NCBI GenBank assembly: GCA_947359465.1
Contig: OX375883.1
Coordinates: 17,238,088 to 17,302,087, forward strand
Direction of reading: 5' to 3'
Length of the DNA: 64,000 bases
Source: Metellina segmentata
Taxonomy: Eukaryota > Arthropoda > Arachnida > Araneae > Tetragnathidae
How positions within the stretch are numbered: position 1 is the first letter of the stretch; every line of letters starts with the position of its first letter. Below the pieces are notes generated by a model, which ran no database searches, was not told the origin of the DNA, and worked only from the letters and a program-made list of their open reading frames with translations. Below are positions 19,452-30,521 of the stretch, piece after piece. The position numbers were made by a program, and so were the translations under genes.

Positions 19452-21082
19452 ATATATTTTTTGTTTCAAAACTTTAACAGTTGAGCTGCCAGGAGACATG
19501 ATAAATGATTTAATCACTTGGACTAATGATTTATTAATTCCTTCATTGATGTCCATACCACCCCTGCCAGCAGCAATATCGACTCGTACCTTTAAGCAGC
19601 TAACTGTTTTCAAACAACGGTTCCAAATCACACTATGTAGCGACTCATTTCGGTTTTGTGTTTCTCCTTTGCAACACTTGGAAAGACGACAATCTGATGC
19701 TAGCAATTGAAAAATGGTCATCATTTTCGCAACAGCATCTTCTCTTAAAGGCGTACTCATACTGGACTTGCGGGTGTTTTACTGTGGGCAAGTGCTCGGT
19801 TGTAGAAGCACCACGTCTCTTTCCCTGATGGGCATGTTTTGTGCCTTGGTTTACTGTCCGTAGAAGAGCAATGCTGCAGTATGGCATAAGTATCCCGTTT
19901 CATTATCAGAATATCATTTTTGTTTCGACGATTGTAGTTCTGGTAGTAGCGAGTGATTTTTTTTTAATTGCAGCATCAGAAAACTCTCGTATTTCTTTCC
20001 ATCCAATGTTACGTCCCGTTTCTTTTCAAACTCCACAAGTTTTCGAAGTGCAGTTCCCATTAATTTCCCGAAATGGTTAATGCATTCTTCTTTTACCAGT
20101 TTGACATCTGGTCCATATATTTGCTTTTTCTGGAGAGTAATAAAAGTACTCGAGTCTCCATCAGCGACATATTCTAAGTACCTATATCCATGAGTGGTTG
20201 AGCGAGATCATAAACGAGATGCAATTTCTACTTCCATTCCGCCTGAAGGTCCACTGTAGTTTTTTTAACATTCAAGAAAGTGTCCCGAATACCACATAAA
20301 TTCAGTTCTTGCGAAGGTCTTTACCTGTAACAACACACTCATGGCAGAACTTTGACAGCACTTCGTAATCAATGATATACCCGGTAACACATCAATCACG
20401 CAATCTACAGCATAATTTGAAGTAAAACCTCGTTTTTGCCACGTGGCATCGTAACTAACACAAATATCTAATACGTTAGATTTGCGAACTATTTGCGTCC
20501 GGTGAGACTTTTTCACCTTTTCACGGATGCATTCTAACTAATTCTTAGCACTTTGCCAAACGGACTGATGATAAAGTTTTAAATGTCTTGTAAATGTCTT
20601 TGAATCCATGGTGGGCGAATTCATTATTGACCAAAATGTCTAATGCTGCATGATCTTTTCCCATTTCGGTGAAAGCTTGCACTGGACGTCGATTTACTTT
20701 AAATGTTTTATGTGTATTTCCTGTATCTGAGGAATTCGCACTGTTCAAAAATTCACAGTTAGTGGAGAATATAGTTATGTTTCGTGCATAACCAAAATGT
20801 TTTCCAACTTGCAATTCTAGATTAGTTTTGAAACATTTTTTGCAACAACAATTGCTCAACAAGGATTGAAAGTAGTGAATTTAATCCGAAAATAATCCTC
20901 ATTTAAATTTTCTGGAACACTTTTTTTTGAGGTGAAGAAGTTTGTAATTCGGCAACACGAGTGATGTGCTGTAACTCTGTACTGTGTTGTGAAACACCAT
21001 CACTATTGACACACGATGAAGCATGCCGTTTCAACCTCATGGCATTCGACTTGAGTAAAACAGCTTTTATCTTCCTTCCCAT
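19441..21082 (-). pseudogene. Mutator-like transposase pseudogene, main part
   Basis: Several - strand fragments in order resemble the Mutator-like transposase family found in arthropod genomes. The N-terminus is MGRKIKAVLL (about 21082). An FKVNRRPVQAFTEMGKDHAALDIL segment is at 20545-20862. A catalytic-type DICVSYDATWQKRGF...GCVIDVL-like segment is at 20265-20516. A CKGETQNRNESLHSVIWNRC segment is at 19419-19760. They lie in different frames, so the gene is dead. It would have acted in the nucleus to cut and join transposon ends. The C-terminal 46 codons are at 2984-3121, displaced by the LINE composite. Confidence 0.75.
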
Positions 21083-21740
21083 AGCAAATACAAATAACAC
21101 AATACTATGTTTTAAAAATACAACAATAATTACAATAATGGCTGCTAACTTCCACTAAAAATCCTAAGTTCAAATTCGCATGTGATAATCGTCAAGAAAA
21201 CTAAATGGAAATAAACAATAAGATTGCTTCACTTCAGTTTATTTAGTGCACGAGTTGAGTTTTAAATAATTTTCAAAATATTTTATATTATACCACCTCA
21301 GAAAGTAAAATTAATAGTTAATATGAAAGAAAGAATTGGAAGACACTCTTTGCTGCCATGCCAACCTTTAAACGTAAACAAACATCTGACAATTGTCAAA
21401 ACAGTCTTTTGTTTATATCTTCGGCGCCAGGAAATAGTCCTCCTGCATCAAAATTAGCCAAAGTGCCAAGGAAATTCGTGAAGAATTTGAAGCATACTTC
21501 CATGCAAATCCTCTGCCATGGCAAGGTACTGTTATAAATAGATGTTAATATGTCCCATTTCTTTAAAAAAATATTATATATCATTAGTGTTAGGAAAACC
21601 TTGCCTTTCACTTCTGAATTTTACTAAGCCAACATATTTGATAATTCGTACTTTATATAGTTTTTTTTTATATTTCCAATGGCAAGGCAGGGTACAATTG
21701 CAAAGACAATAAGATACCACAAAAACAGAGTTGACCGAAG
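21083..21740. other. Mostly unassigned; possible HARBI1 C-terminal scrap at 21470-21530
   Basis: A + strand stretch near 21470-21530 can be read as KEIREEFEAYFHANPLPWQ, which resembles the C-terminal end of Harbinger nucleases (a YF..PWQ-like ending), followed by a GT. It is out of frame with anything upstream. The rest is AT-rich without recognisable content. Confidence 0.3.
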
Positions 21741-22052
21741 TCATTGTAGCCTTAGGCGTTCTCTAGCTGTCCAGTACAGGGTGGTCTCTGAGTCGGCAGA
21801 ACCGCAAAGTGCCCCACACCGACGCAGATGAGCTCTATTCAAGGTTTCCTTCAGATCGCACAATGAATAAAGAGGGGAGTCGAACATGCCAATTCTATGA
21901 AGATGTTCTCTCAAGCAGTCATGTCCCGTCACCAACCGGAACAATGCCACTGCCTCACGTCGTGGGTAATCAGGTATATTAGCAAAATCTGCGCTACTCC
22001 AGGTCTTGGAGTTAATCCTATCCTGCATTTGTGTTTCCAATTTTAACTTCAA
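21741..22052 (-). pseudogene. LINE ORF2 C-terminal scrap with zinc motif
   Basis: This - strand ORF of 103 codons contains REAVALFRLVTGHDCLREHLHRIG and a following C..C motif (YSLCDL). That pattern is typical of the C-terminus of R1/Jockey-type LINE replicases, after RT and RNase H. The usual second half of the zinc motif has decayed (HLRRCGALCG). No RT is left beside it. It is too short to assign to a clade. Confidence 0.55.
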
Positions 22053-23107
22053 AGCTTGCTTGCAGAAGAGTTTTTTTGAGTGAAAAGACAGTCCAGAGTC
22101 CCTTGATTGTATTTAGTAAATCTTTTGATCTTCCAAACCATAAAAAATCAGTTGCAATATGTTTTATCAGTATTCCCGCTCTCACATGTTTGATGTCTCT
22201 CTATCAAGTTATTATATTTAGTTTTCATTGTTATAAAGTAACTATGCGTCGATTGTAATCTTTTAATTTTATTGTGAATTCATTTGTTATCGTTTGAATA
22301 AATTATATTTTGGATTTTAAAAGACTTCGTCGTGTATACTTTTATTAACATAAGTTTGTATCAGCCTAATAGAAGGTGATAGTTTATTTTAACCACTGCA
22401 TGGACACTCAACTTGATCTTAGAATTCAATTATTTAGTTTTATTTGTTTTTAAATTTTACTATGAAATTTTATAAAACTGTGGCATTTTCAAAAATAAAT
22501 ATTTTATACCTATGAGTAATTTATAATCCAAATATAACTACAATGCATTATTTTACTCATGATCTTACTTAGACCTTTATGCTATACATATTGGCATTAC
22601 TAGGTGTAAAACAAATATTTTCAACATTGCTGGCTATGGGTGTGTCTGACATCAAAATCAAAGAAAGATCTAAATTTATGAAGTTATACTTCATTTTAAC
22701 TAGATTATTTATTCCATCTTAACACTATCCCTGAAATAAGAATTGAAATTCAGATATTTAATCATTTTCTTTATTTAGTTCTTCTTGTACCACACTTAAC
22801 AATTTTATCATGACTTCTACTTTCCTAGAGTCAGATACTTTTTCTAAAAGAAGTTCGAGGACTTCACTATAAAAGCTTATGGTATATTTTTTGTCCTGAA
22901 AGTTCTCTTTGTAGTAACTCATCCGTTACTTCCAATGACTTTTGTACATTCTCCTACGTTTTTTTTTTAGTAAAAAAAAAAATTCATCCTGTAGCCTCTT
23001 TGATGTGCTGGCTATCGGTGCACCTGAAAATTAAAAAAAAGATTTAAATTCATGAAGTTATACTTCATTTTACCATACTTTTCATACTTACACCTTCATA
23101 CTTTTTC
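22053..23107. other. Non-coding stretch with a 75-bp direct repeat
   Basis: No protein-coding signal is seen. A segment of about 75 bp around 22635-22710 (GCTGGCTAT...GAAGTTATACTTCATTTTA) recurs at about 23000-23075 with point differences, the second copy abutting the CR1/L2-like LINE piece. Confidence 0.5.
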
Positions 23108-23549
23108 AGGTTTAGTAAGACCATATCTAGAATATGCTGTACAATTCTGGGCTCCATATATGAGAAAGGACATAGAATCAATTGAAAGGGTTCAGCACAG
23201 AGCTACAAAAATAATAAAGGGGCTAGCGAATTTCGACTATAATGAACGTTTAAGTAAGCTAAACATGTATACACTGGAAAGAAGAAGAAGGAGGGGGGAT
23301 TTGATTCAGCTTTTCAAGTTTGTAAAACAAGGGGACACAGAGGGCTTAAATTTCAATAGGGCTAACAGAACAAGGGGCCATGGGTATAAATTGAATACGA
23401 CACATTTGAATCGGGATTTAAGGAAAAACTACTACTTTAATAGGGTAATAGACAGTTGGAACGCGTTGCCAGGAAATATAGTTAATTCAAAGGGAGTGTA
23501 CGAATTTAAGACACAATTGGATAGTCAGTGGGAATTGGAGAATTCATAA
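23108..23549 (+). pseudogene. CR1/L2-like LINE ORF2, C-terminal end
   Basis: The conserved C-terminal block of CR1/L2-group replicases is readable without interruption: VRPYLEYAVQFWAPYMRKDI, ERVQHRATKIIKGL, TLERRRRRGDLIQLFKFV, and a final RVIDSWNALPGNIV...FKTQLD. This part follows the RT domain. The upstream RT is missing, so the copy is 5'-truncated, as is normal for this group. The ATG at 23052 lies in the flanking repeat and is not a genuine start. The stop is at 23549. Confidence 0.83.
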
Positions 23550-23555
23550 ACAAAG

Positions 23556-23590
23556 GACCAGCCTTGTTGGGCTTGAGCCTGTAGCTGGTC
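23556..23590 (+). ncRNA. 3' stem-loop of the CR1/L2-like LINE
   Basis: GACCAGC (23556-23562) pairs with GCTGGTC (23584-23590), seven base pairs, starting 6 bp after the stop codon. It is probably the 3' recognition structure of this LINE family. Confidence 0.55.
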
Positions 23591-24466
23591 GTCAATATTT
23601 GTATTTTAACTAGACAATTTCAATTAGAAATTACTCTAATTCAAAGTGTCAAAAGTTTTTTGGGATTAAAAATACATAAATGTGTACTACAAATTTCATC
23701 TTTCCTTCCATTTAAAAAGATATTCTCAGTTTAAACAATCAAGAATTGAAGTCTTAGGAGATTCAAGTTCTTTTATTCAGATATTAACACAAAGAAGTAT
23801 TCAAAAAATATTATTCTATACAGATAAAAAGTTGTCAATATTTTAACTGGATACAAAATTAAAATAAGATTTGTAGCCGTTTCGACACCACTTTGGTCAA
23901 AATGTATAGGTGCTCGCTATGAAAAATAATAATTTTTACCTATTGAATCTGTGTGATACAATTAGTTTAAAATAGCAATAATTCGTTAATTTCCAAAAAC
24001 ACTGGAGATTAATTTTTTGAGCATTATTTATTTGAAACGTACGATTCCTTTATTCCAAATATTTCAGGTTAACAAGCGCATTAGGGTTAGTTAACTGGAT
24101 GTAAAAAAACACGTTGTTCTAGGTATTTTTAAAAATCTAAAGTAAAAAATTACAGGATACATAAAAAAAATGAAGATGGAAGAAATGTAAATGCCTTAAT
24201 AAATGTATCATACTCTTGACTGCAACACAGCTATAATTAAAAAAAATTAATTTGATTTTTGTGTAGATAGACGAAATGAATGTTTCTGTTTCCTGCAGAA
24301 CTGCCACAATTGTAGATTCTTTTTCATGAATGATTGAATCATTTTTGCAGCAGGCTGAAAATCATGCATTAAGACTTTCACACATAAAACGAAATTAATT
24401 TTTTTAATTATGACAGTATTGGCGGCTGGGGTGCTGCCACAGTACAATTAAAGACTGATTAAAAAA
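23591..24466. other. AT-rich non-coding stretch
   Basis: Homopolymer-rich sequence. I see no gene, repeat boundary or RNA gene in it. Confidence 0.5.
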
Positions 24467-24856
24467 TTAAATGGCATATGTGTGGTCGAAACCAGAGTGA
24501 ATTATAATCGTTTCTATATATAGTAGAGAGAAAGAGAGAGATGAAGTAGCCGACTCAAATGTTAGCGTATCATAGTCCGATGTATCAACTATCATTTGAA
24601 GCGATTTTAATTTGGCATCAAAAGTCTTTCGGCTCCACTCATTGTCATTACTTTTTCGTTTTTTTGAAAGTTCAATCAATTTTTCTGCCTCACGATACTT
24701 TGATGCAGTTCTTTTTTCGTCTTCATTTGGGTGATTAGGACGCGTATCCAACGTTTTTGCAACAGCATGAATATGTTTGCATATGTTAAATTTAATAACA
24801 CTATCCATGCAATAGGGAATATGCTCTATGTCACAAAACGTCCTAAAATGGTACAT
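24467..24856 (-). pseudogene. SWIM-type zinc-finger fragment, probably from a MULE transposase
   Basis: This is a 129-codon - strand ORF. The segment FCDIEHIPYC...FNICKHIHAVAKTL matches the C-X-H end of a SWIM zinc finger, which sits C-terminal to the DDE domain in many MULE-type transposases. The rest is polar and lysine-rich. The MULE catalytic fragment at 28273-28617 is on the same strand and upstream in reading order, but 3.4 kb away with unrelated DNA between. They may or may not come from one element. Confidence 0.5.
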
Positions 24857-25139
24857 ATTCTACGAATTTGATCATGAACAAACCGAAAATCAACTTGAAA
24901 ATCACAAAAAGTTTTAATTTAAGCGTTATAAGCGACTAAAAAACGCGTCAAAGTCACGTGACTGAAAACGGGGCGGAGCTTAGTGTGACGTCATAGTACA
25001 TGAAATTTCTCGCTACATTCGCCGGCTGCATGTTATTTTAGGTTGCTTGCATTGATTTCACGCTAATTTTATTTTTTAAATAATAGTGTTGAATTATAGT
25101 CTTTACAATATTATTATTATACAGATTTCTGCTTTAAAA

Positions 25140-25275
25140 ATGACGACTGTAGAACAAGGCTTTGTAAAAGGCCAGTCGGATAATCTACCTAAATTGGATG
25201 GTATATCCATGTTTTCTTTTCTGGGAAACCATCCAAATTTTATGGGAGTAGAAATGAAAGGCGTGAAAGCGAAGA
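25140..25275 (+). pseudogene. Exon-like segment, copy 1 (MTTVEQGFVKGQSDNLP...)
   Basis: From the ATG the frame reads MTTVEQGFVKGQSDNLPKLD and goes on to GVEMKGVKAK, then AGA followed by GTAAG, a good splice donor at 25276. It has the look of a first coding exon of a transposon-borne gene. I have only an impression of similarity to SWIM/THAP-type arthropod transposon proteins and do not assign a function. No continuation exon was found before the right inverted repeat. Confidence 0.4.
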
Positions 25276-25445
25276 GTAAGATAATATTTTGTACAACATA
25301 TTTATTAAAAAAAATGTATTTTTATATTGCTTTTAAAGAGTAGTGCTATTATTAAAAAGTTGTACTTAAGAAAATAGAATATTAATAGTTGTTCTCTTTT
25401 CCTTAATAAGTAACACAATTCATTCTGAAACAGATTTTTTTGTAT

Positions 25446-25796
25446 TTTTTTGTCACATTATTATTTTAAAGATTTCTTCTCTAAAAATGACGACTGTAGA
25501 ACAAGGTTTTGTAAAAGGCCAGTCGGATAATCTACCTAAATTGTATGGCATATCCATGTTTTTTTTTCTGGGAAACCATCCAGATATTATGGGAGTAGAA
25601 ATGAAAGGCGTAAAAGCGAAGAATATGATAATATTTTGTACACCATATTTATTTTTAAAAAACATGTATTTTTATATTGCTTTTAAAGAGTAGTGTTATC
25701 ATCAAAAAGTTGTACTTAAGAAAATAGAATATTAATAGTTGTTCTATTTTCCTCAATAAGTAACACAATTCATTCTGAAACAGATTTTTTTGTATA
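25446..25796 (+). repeat. Tandem duplicate of 25100-25445, including the exon-like segment
   Basis: This is a near-identical second copy, period about 347 bp. Its ATG is at 25487 and the protein differs at few positions. The splice donor of copy 1 (AGAGTAAG) has become GAATATG, so copy 2 could not splice the same way. The flanks ending GAAACAGATTTTTTTGTAT are shared too. Confidence 0.8.
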
Positions 25797-26633
25797 GATA
25801 ATTAGAATAGTATATCAAATAAGAGCTTTATATTAGGAAAATAATTTCAAAGTAGATTAAAATTGTAGGGGTATCAAAATAGTGAATTTTGAAAGCTAAC
25901 TTAATATTAATTTTCTACGTTAATCTTTTAGCAAAATTATTTTTGTTAGTGCAGTTTTATAAAATTATGCAAATTGAAAACAAAATTCGTTATTGTTTAA
26001 AAATATTAGTTTTAATGCTAAACAAACGAGGTGAAAGCTATGTTGCTTCGTACTGCAAGAGAGACGATAATCCCAGTAGTTTTACATGTCATTCTATAAC
26101 TATAAAATAAAGTAATATATAAATGAAAAGTTTTCACTTGTAGCACTATTTATCAAAATTTGTGTTAACACTAGTTTTTAACTTTAATTTCTTATTTTTA
26201 ATAGAAATATTTGTACAATGCTTTTTTTTTTAATAAATTAATTTTACGTTTATTCTAACTTTTCACTTTTAAAATAATTATATTTTTTCATCTATGTAAG
26301 AATGTTAGAACATTTATGTTAGAAGAATTATTTCTTAATTATAAATCTTAATTCTAATGACACTTATTTCATAATTCTTATCATTCAGTTCAAAGAAGAA
26401 ATATGACAGTTTTACCAAGTGTATTAATAGCTGCAAATTAATTATCAAACATAATAATTCAATATTTATTGATGTTAGCTCTCTATATTTTTTTAACCAG
26501 TTTTAATTCATAAATATATAGTATTCCTATATTTTTTTATTAAATTCTTTTTCATTAAACAAGAAATTCTGCATTATGAGTGACTTGATACAGAAAGAAT
26601 GTTTTCGTTTTAGCAAAAACACTAGTAGTCATC

Positions 26634-26638
<5 letters not shown>
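25797..26638. other. AT-rich interior of the candidate TIR element
   Basis: No gene recognised; short ORFs here look fortuitous. Confidence 0.4.

Positions 26639-26664
<26 letters not shown>
26639..26664. repeat. (GA)n microsatellite
   Basis: About 13 GA units in a row. Confidence 0.95.
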
Positions 26665-27394
26665 TTAAATCACAATTCTTATGTAAAAACCATTAAAAAT
26701 ACAAATAATTTTTGGTATTTTAAACTTAAAGAAACATGATCTTCACAGCAATGCAAGCAAGAAGTAGAAGACAGCCTTTTGTTTTTCTTTTCATCTCTTT
26801 TCATAACGCTGGACCATCTTCTACGAACTTGTTCATATTTTAATACAACAAAAAATACTTTTTTGTATTTTAATCGTTGAATTATGACACAAACGGAACA
26901 ATACAATATTTCTAATTCTTCTTTTTAACTATTTTCGAATATTCTATTGCTGAATTAATCAAAAATCTATAAAAATAAGACTACTAAAAAGATACCCATA
27001 GAGAGACAACACAGTTCAAGAAACGCTCGATGGGAAAATCGTGTACTATGACGTCACAGGCAAAAATCGTCAGCCACTGCAGTTTTTAGTTGAAAGTGAC
27101 GGCAGAGCAATTTAAAAAGCGTTTTAAATGTAATTAATGTCGTCAGATTGCAGTTTAAAAGTGGCATTTTTCTACGTAGTTTTTCGTGCTCATTCATTTT
27201 AAAATGAATTTGAAAAACATGCATATTGTCCATTGCATCTATACACGTGAATGCAAACTAAATCACATTTGGTGCATGTTGTATCTGCTTTACATACATG
27301 ATAGTAACGTTTTTTTTATTCAGACGGCACCCTCCACTCTAATTCACAAATTGTATCGATTTTCTTGCTATCGATATTCTTGCTTTTAGAATGG

Positions 27395-27613
27395 CTATCC
27401 AATTTTTTTTATTCGCGTTGTTGGAGTATTTTTTATTAATTTTATTACTCTGACAAAAATTTTATCCCGTGCTAGCTTCATTAAGGCATTTAATGTTCTA
27501 TCTACTCTTTTAATTTTTTCCCTTCTACGTACACATGTTTCAAAATTTTTTGCATGGATTCCAAATACATGTTTGTATTCATGCCAAGGTTTTGTCTGGC
27601 AAAATGCACACAT
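27395..27613 (-). other. Unassigned ORF with a basic, transposon-like sequence
   Basis: 72 codons beginning MCAFCQTKPWHEYKHVFGIHA and running into a lysine/arginine-rich helix-like stretch. Its strand and position between the SWIM-like and MULE-like fragments suggest that it belongs to the same class of decayed transposon genes. The family is not recognised. Confidence 0.25.
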
Positions 27614-28010
27614 TTTAACACGTGGCTCATAGTATCCGTTGTAGTATTTCGCGAATTCTCTAGAGTCTGATTCTTCAATTTAATCGCGAATAAACTTCTG
27701 TTGAAAATGAATGAATTTTTCGCTATTATTCTTGTTGGTTAAGTATATTTAAATAAGTTAAATTATCAGAACTTAAAGAATTCCCACGTCCTTCTCCTTT
27801 TAGAAAATGTCCGCCCAAGAGAGGCGTTTTCCTGTTGGTAAACAGTTTTGCCAAGATGGCGAGGTGTGGCCACACCAGTTAAAACAAACTTCGCGGGAAA
27901 CCGTAACCCCGTCCCTTTTTTAGTGACGTCATCAGTTGTGACCAATGGGAGCAGAGTGTCTTATTTTTGCATCTAATTAAATCGTATTAACTGTGATCAT
28001 AAATGTATAT

Positions 28011-28140
28011 TGTATATATAAGAGGTTGATATTTTGTTTCAGAAGTACTCTTCTCCAGTTATGCTGACCTAACGTTGTAACTGCTCTCCTCTCCTGACTT
28101 GTTTTTGAATAAAAACTTTGTTTTTATTTTGCCGTTGATG
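28011..28140 (+). promoter_or_regulatory. LTR-like TATA box and polyadenylation signal
   Basis: TGTATATATAAGAGG at 28011-28025 is a strong TATA box. AATAAAA at 28108-28114 lies about 90 bp downstream, followed by a GT-rich stretch. This spacing is typical of the U3-R-U5 part of an LTR, but I could not fix TG/CA ends or a target duplication. Confidence 0.35.
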
Positions 28141-28272
28141 ATTTTATCAGAAAGTTCTAACCAGAAATTAACACTTCTCCTGCAACAAAACTCTCAGCAC
28201 CTTATATTTAGTGGCTCTCTTCAAATCATCGTTTACTTTGCTTAGGTTTTTAAGCCAACTTTTGACAACATG

Positions 28273-28617
28273 TCATGTGCAAAATAAACAGTGTTTAGGA
28301 CAGCTCATCACATCCTCCCAGACATTATACTGTGCTGCGGCGTCGTCCGACATAAATACTTTTGCTGCAATTCTACCTGTAGCACTTTTAACAACTTCAA
28401 AAACTAATTTCAATGATTCTGTATCAAGTCTGTTGCATATAAAACATGCTACAGGACACCCAGCTCCATACTTATCTACTGTTAACAAGGATGTTAAATG
28501 AAAATCATACGCGTTGGTACCACGCGTTGTATCCACGCAAAGTTTGTTTGTACTAAACTCCTTTAACATTTTTTTTTTTTGGAATGGAGTCACTAAAATA
28601 ATACCAAAGTCGGCCAC
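28273..28617 (-). pseudogene. MULE-type transposase, catalytic core fragment
   Basis: The - strand ORF contains KLCVDTTRGTNAYDFHLTSLL, followed by GCPVACFICNRLDT and VFMSDDAAAQYNVWEDV. This corresponds to the first two catalytic aspartate regions of the MULE transposase DDE domain (D.T.GTN.Y.F and MSDDA..Y..W). It ends at HCLFCT, just before the conserved W.VDRAW segment expected in the family. Both flanks are truncated, so the gene is dead. Confidence 0.78.
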
Positions 28618-28917
28618 TCAAGAATATTCATTCCACAAACACTGCCCTGGTCTTTAAAAAAAGGCAACAGGACAGTCTTCGCCCAATTCCCGCCTATGTT
28701 CAACCCAGATACTTACACTGAGGGCGTCATTCGGATGGCATCTCGTAGCGTCACAAATGCCAGTCTCGTTTAATGTTGTGTAAATGTTTTCTGGATAATA
28801 ATTTCAGTGGTGTAAGGTCGACTGCAGCATCTCTAACATCATCCAAAATTCTTTGTAATGTAATCCCTTTTTTAATTTTATCTGTAAAAGAAAATAGTGA
28901 TGCAACAAAATCTTAAT
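28618..28917. other. Flank between MULE and hAT-like fragments
   Basis: No gene recognised; may contain decayed N-terminal MULE sequence (- strand). Confidence 0.3.
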
Positions 28918-29277
28918 TTACTGTAATAAAAACGCATCAGTCATGCAATAACATTTTCGAACAATGGAGATGAATTCATTAAGTTTGAACACTTCATTCG
29001 TAAGCTCCCTAATTACACTCGACTCTGCCGCCAACTTCTGGCAGATATCAAATGATAACACAAACTTTTCTTTTACTACACAAGATAAAAGAACCAACTG
29101 GGCTTCCAATTTTTCAAGATCGAAATCACTTGCATGATCACCCAATTTTTCTTGCAAGGAAGTACCTTTTGAAATTTCTTCAACTGTAAGAACTTCTAAT
29201 TTGAGAAGATTCAACATTTCTGGTTGATGGAATCGTTTTTCAATTTCGGTGGTTACTATGTCAACCACTTCAAACAA
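28918..29277 (-). pseudogene. hAT-like (ZMYM1-type) transposase fragment, tentative
   Basis: 119 codons. The pattern VDIVTTEIEKRFHQPEMLNLLKLE..., then D.DLEKLEAQLVLL, resembles the helical region just before the C-terminal dimerisation domain in ZMYM1/DUF4371-type hAT proteins of arthropods. No catalytic residues are present. This is a family impression only. Confidence 0.4.
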
Positions 29278-29741
29278 GCATTTTCGAAGGCCAACAGTTT
29301 TATTGATAGTGGCGGAGGTGAAACTTTCAAAATTGCTGGAAAGAGGGATTGTGTGACTAAAGCAAAAATATAATTTTTAAAATTCTAAACTTAAATTTCG
29401 ATGCGATGAATTTCACCGAACTGAAAAATTGGCACGACTTATGCTCACACATATTTTCACAAGCATTTCAAACGAAGACTCGAGTCGTGTATAAATTCCT
29501 CATCTATACAGATTTTTTCAGTTTCTTCGATACCCTTGTAATACTGAAAGTTGAAAGATGCGTAAAATTGGAATCAGAGGAATAAATGTCATTGGACTAG
29601 AAGCACATGATTGCTTCATCAGAGCTAAGATAAATTCGCGACGAATTATGCGGAAAATGCGATTATTTGAAACAGTATAAACTAGGTTGTGTTTATTTTA
29701 ATTTAGGCTTGTATTTAGTTTAACTTAAGCTTGTGTTTTTA
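29278..29741. other. Non-coding stretch
   Basis: No feature seen beyond AT-rich sequence. Confidence 0.4.
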
Positions 29742-30041
29742 ACTTAACGAGATAATGCTATGACTACACGGCTCTACTTAATATTAGCCCGAAACAGTGT
29801 TGAGAGACAATATGATGTTTGGAAAAGAAGGTTTGCTTGTTTGTCAGAAGCACTAAGATGCAGTCTGCAGAATGCCCAAACAATAATAGTCGCAACTGCA
29901 GTTTTGCACAATACTGCAATGGGCATAGGTGATGAGTTTGATGAAGGGATATACCCCGAAGAAGATCGCCCTATCAACACCCAAGAGAACTTAGCTGGAA
30001 TAGCAAAACGAAATACAATTGTGCAAAGCTTTTTTCAGTAA
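29742..30041 (+). pseudogene. Harbinger nuclease (HARBI1-like), C-terminal fragment
   Basis: NSVERQYDVWKRRFACLSEALRC...TIIVATAVLHNTAMGIGD matches the end of the DDE_Tnp_4 domain of Harbinger nucleases, whose family pattern is a region like ERTFGVWKRRF..L followed by ..CAVLHN. The glutamate in VERQ is the position of the third catalytic acid in the family. It ends with a stop at 30041. The first two catalytic aspartates are missing upstream. In the element the protein works with a Myb/SANT partner; one such gene lies at 41686-42079 but is too distant to assign to this copy. Confidence 0.75.
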
Positions 30042-30141
30042 AATTTGTTTTATTATATTTAGAGGAAAATGTATGTATTATTATAATCAGGGAAATTTAT
30101 GTATTGTTATATTATTCAGGAAAATTTTTGTAACATATGTA

Positions 30142-30421
30142 TGTTCTGGTTCGGGTTGTCTAGGGTTTTGATAAATGAAGACAAGAACAAGTCAGGTTCT
30201 AAAAATAACTATATATTCTCAGGTTTAGCATACAACTTTAGGCTCTTAAGCCTAACTAAAAGACACATTAAAACGGAAACATCGATGAAAGCTTCGCTGT
30301 TGGCGACTTCGCTCTTCACTACTCTGCTCTGCCTATGCACCTGCGCTCCGTGGCGCTGGCGTCGCTACGAATGTCGCCACTGTGCAGGTGGTTTGGCGGA
30401 TGGGGTTTCGAGTATGGTACA
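30142..30421 (-). repeat. TRIM LTR (3' LTR in element orientation)
   Basis: 280 bp, starts TGTTCTGG and ends GGTACA on the + strand. A modestly purine-rich stretch lies next to it in the interior, weak as a polypurine tract. Confidence 0.83.
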
Positions 30422-30521
30422 CTCGTCCATCCTGACTGGTCGATCCGCCGACCTTTGCTGTGAATTGAGGATCTTAGATTCTTGTTTGGCTTCTGTTTTG
30501 ACACCGTCGTCTGTTTGACCG

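Larger units (their letters stand above)
24984..27058. mobile_element. Candidate DNA transposon bounded by 17-bp perfect inverted repeats
   Basis: TGTGACGTCATAGTACA at 24984-25000 recurs as its exact reverse complement at 27042-27058, with weaker similarity continuing inward (GA..TTTC/GA..TTCC). The 2,075-bp interior has two tandem copies of an exon-like segment and little else recognisable. No flanking target duplication was identified with certainty. Confidence 0.45.
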
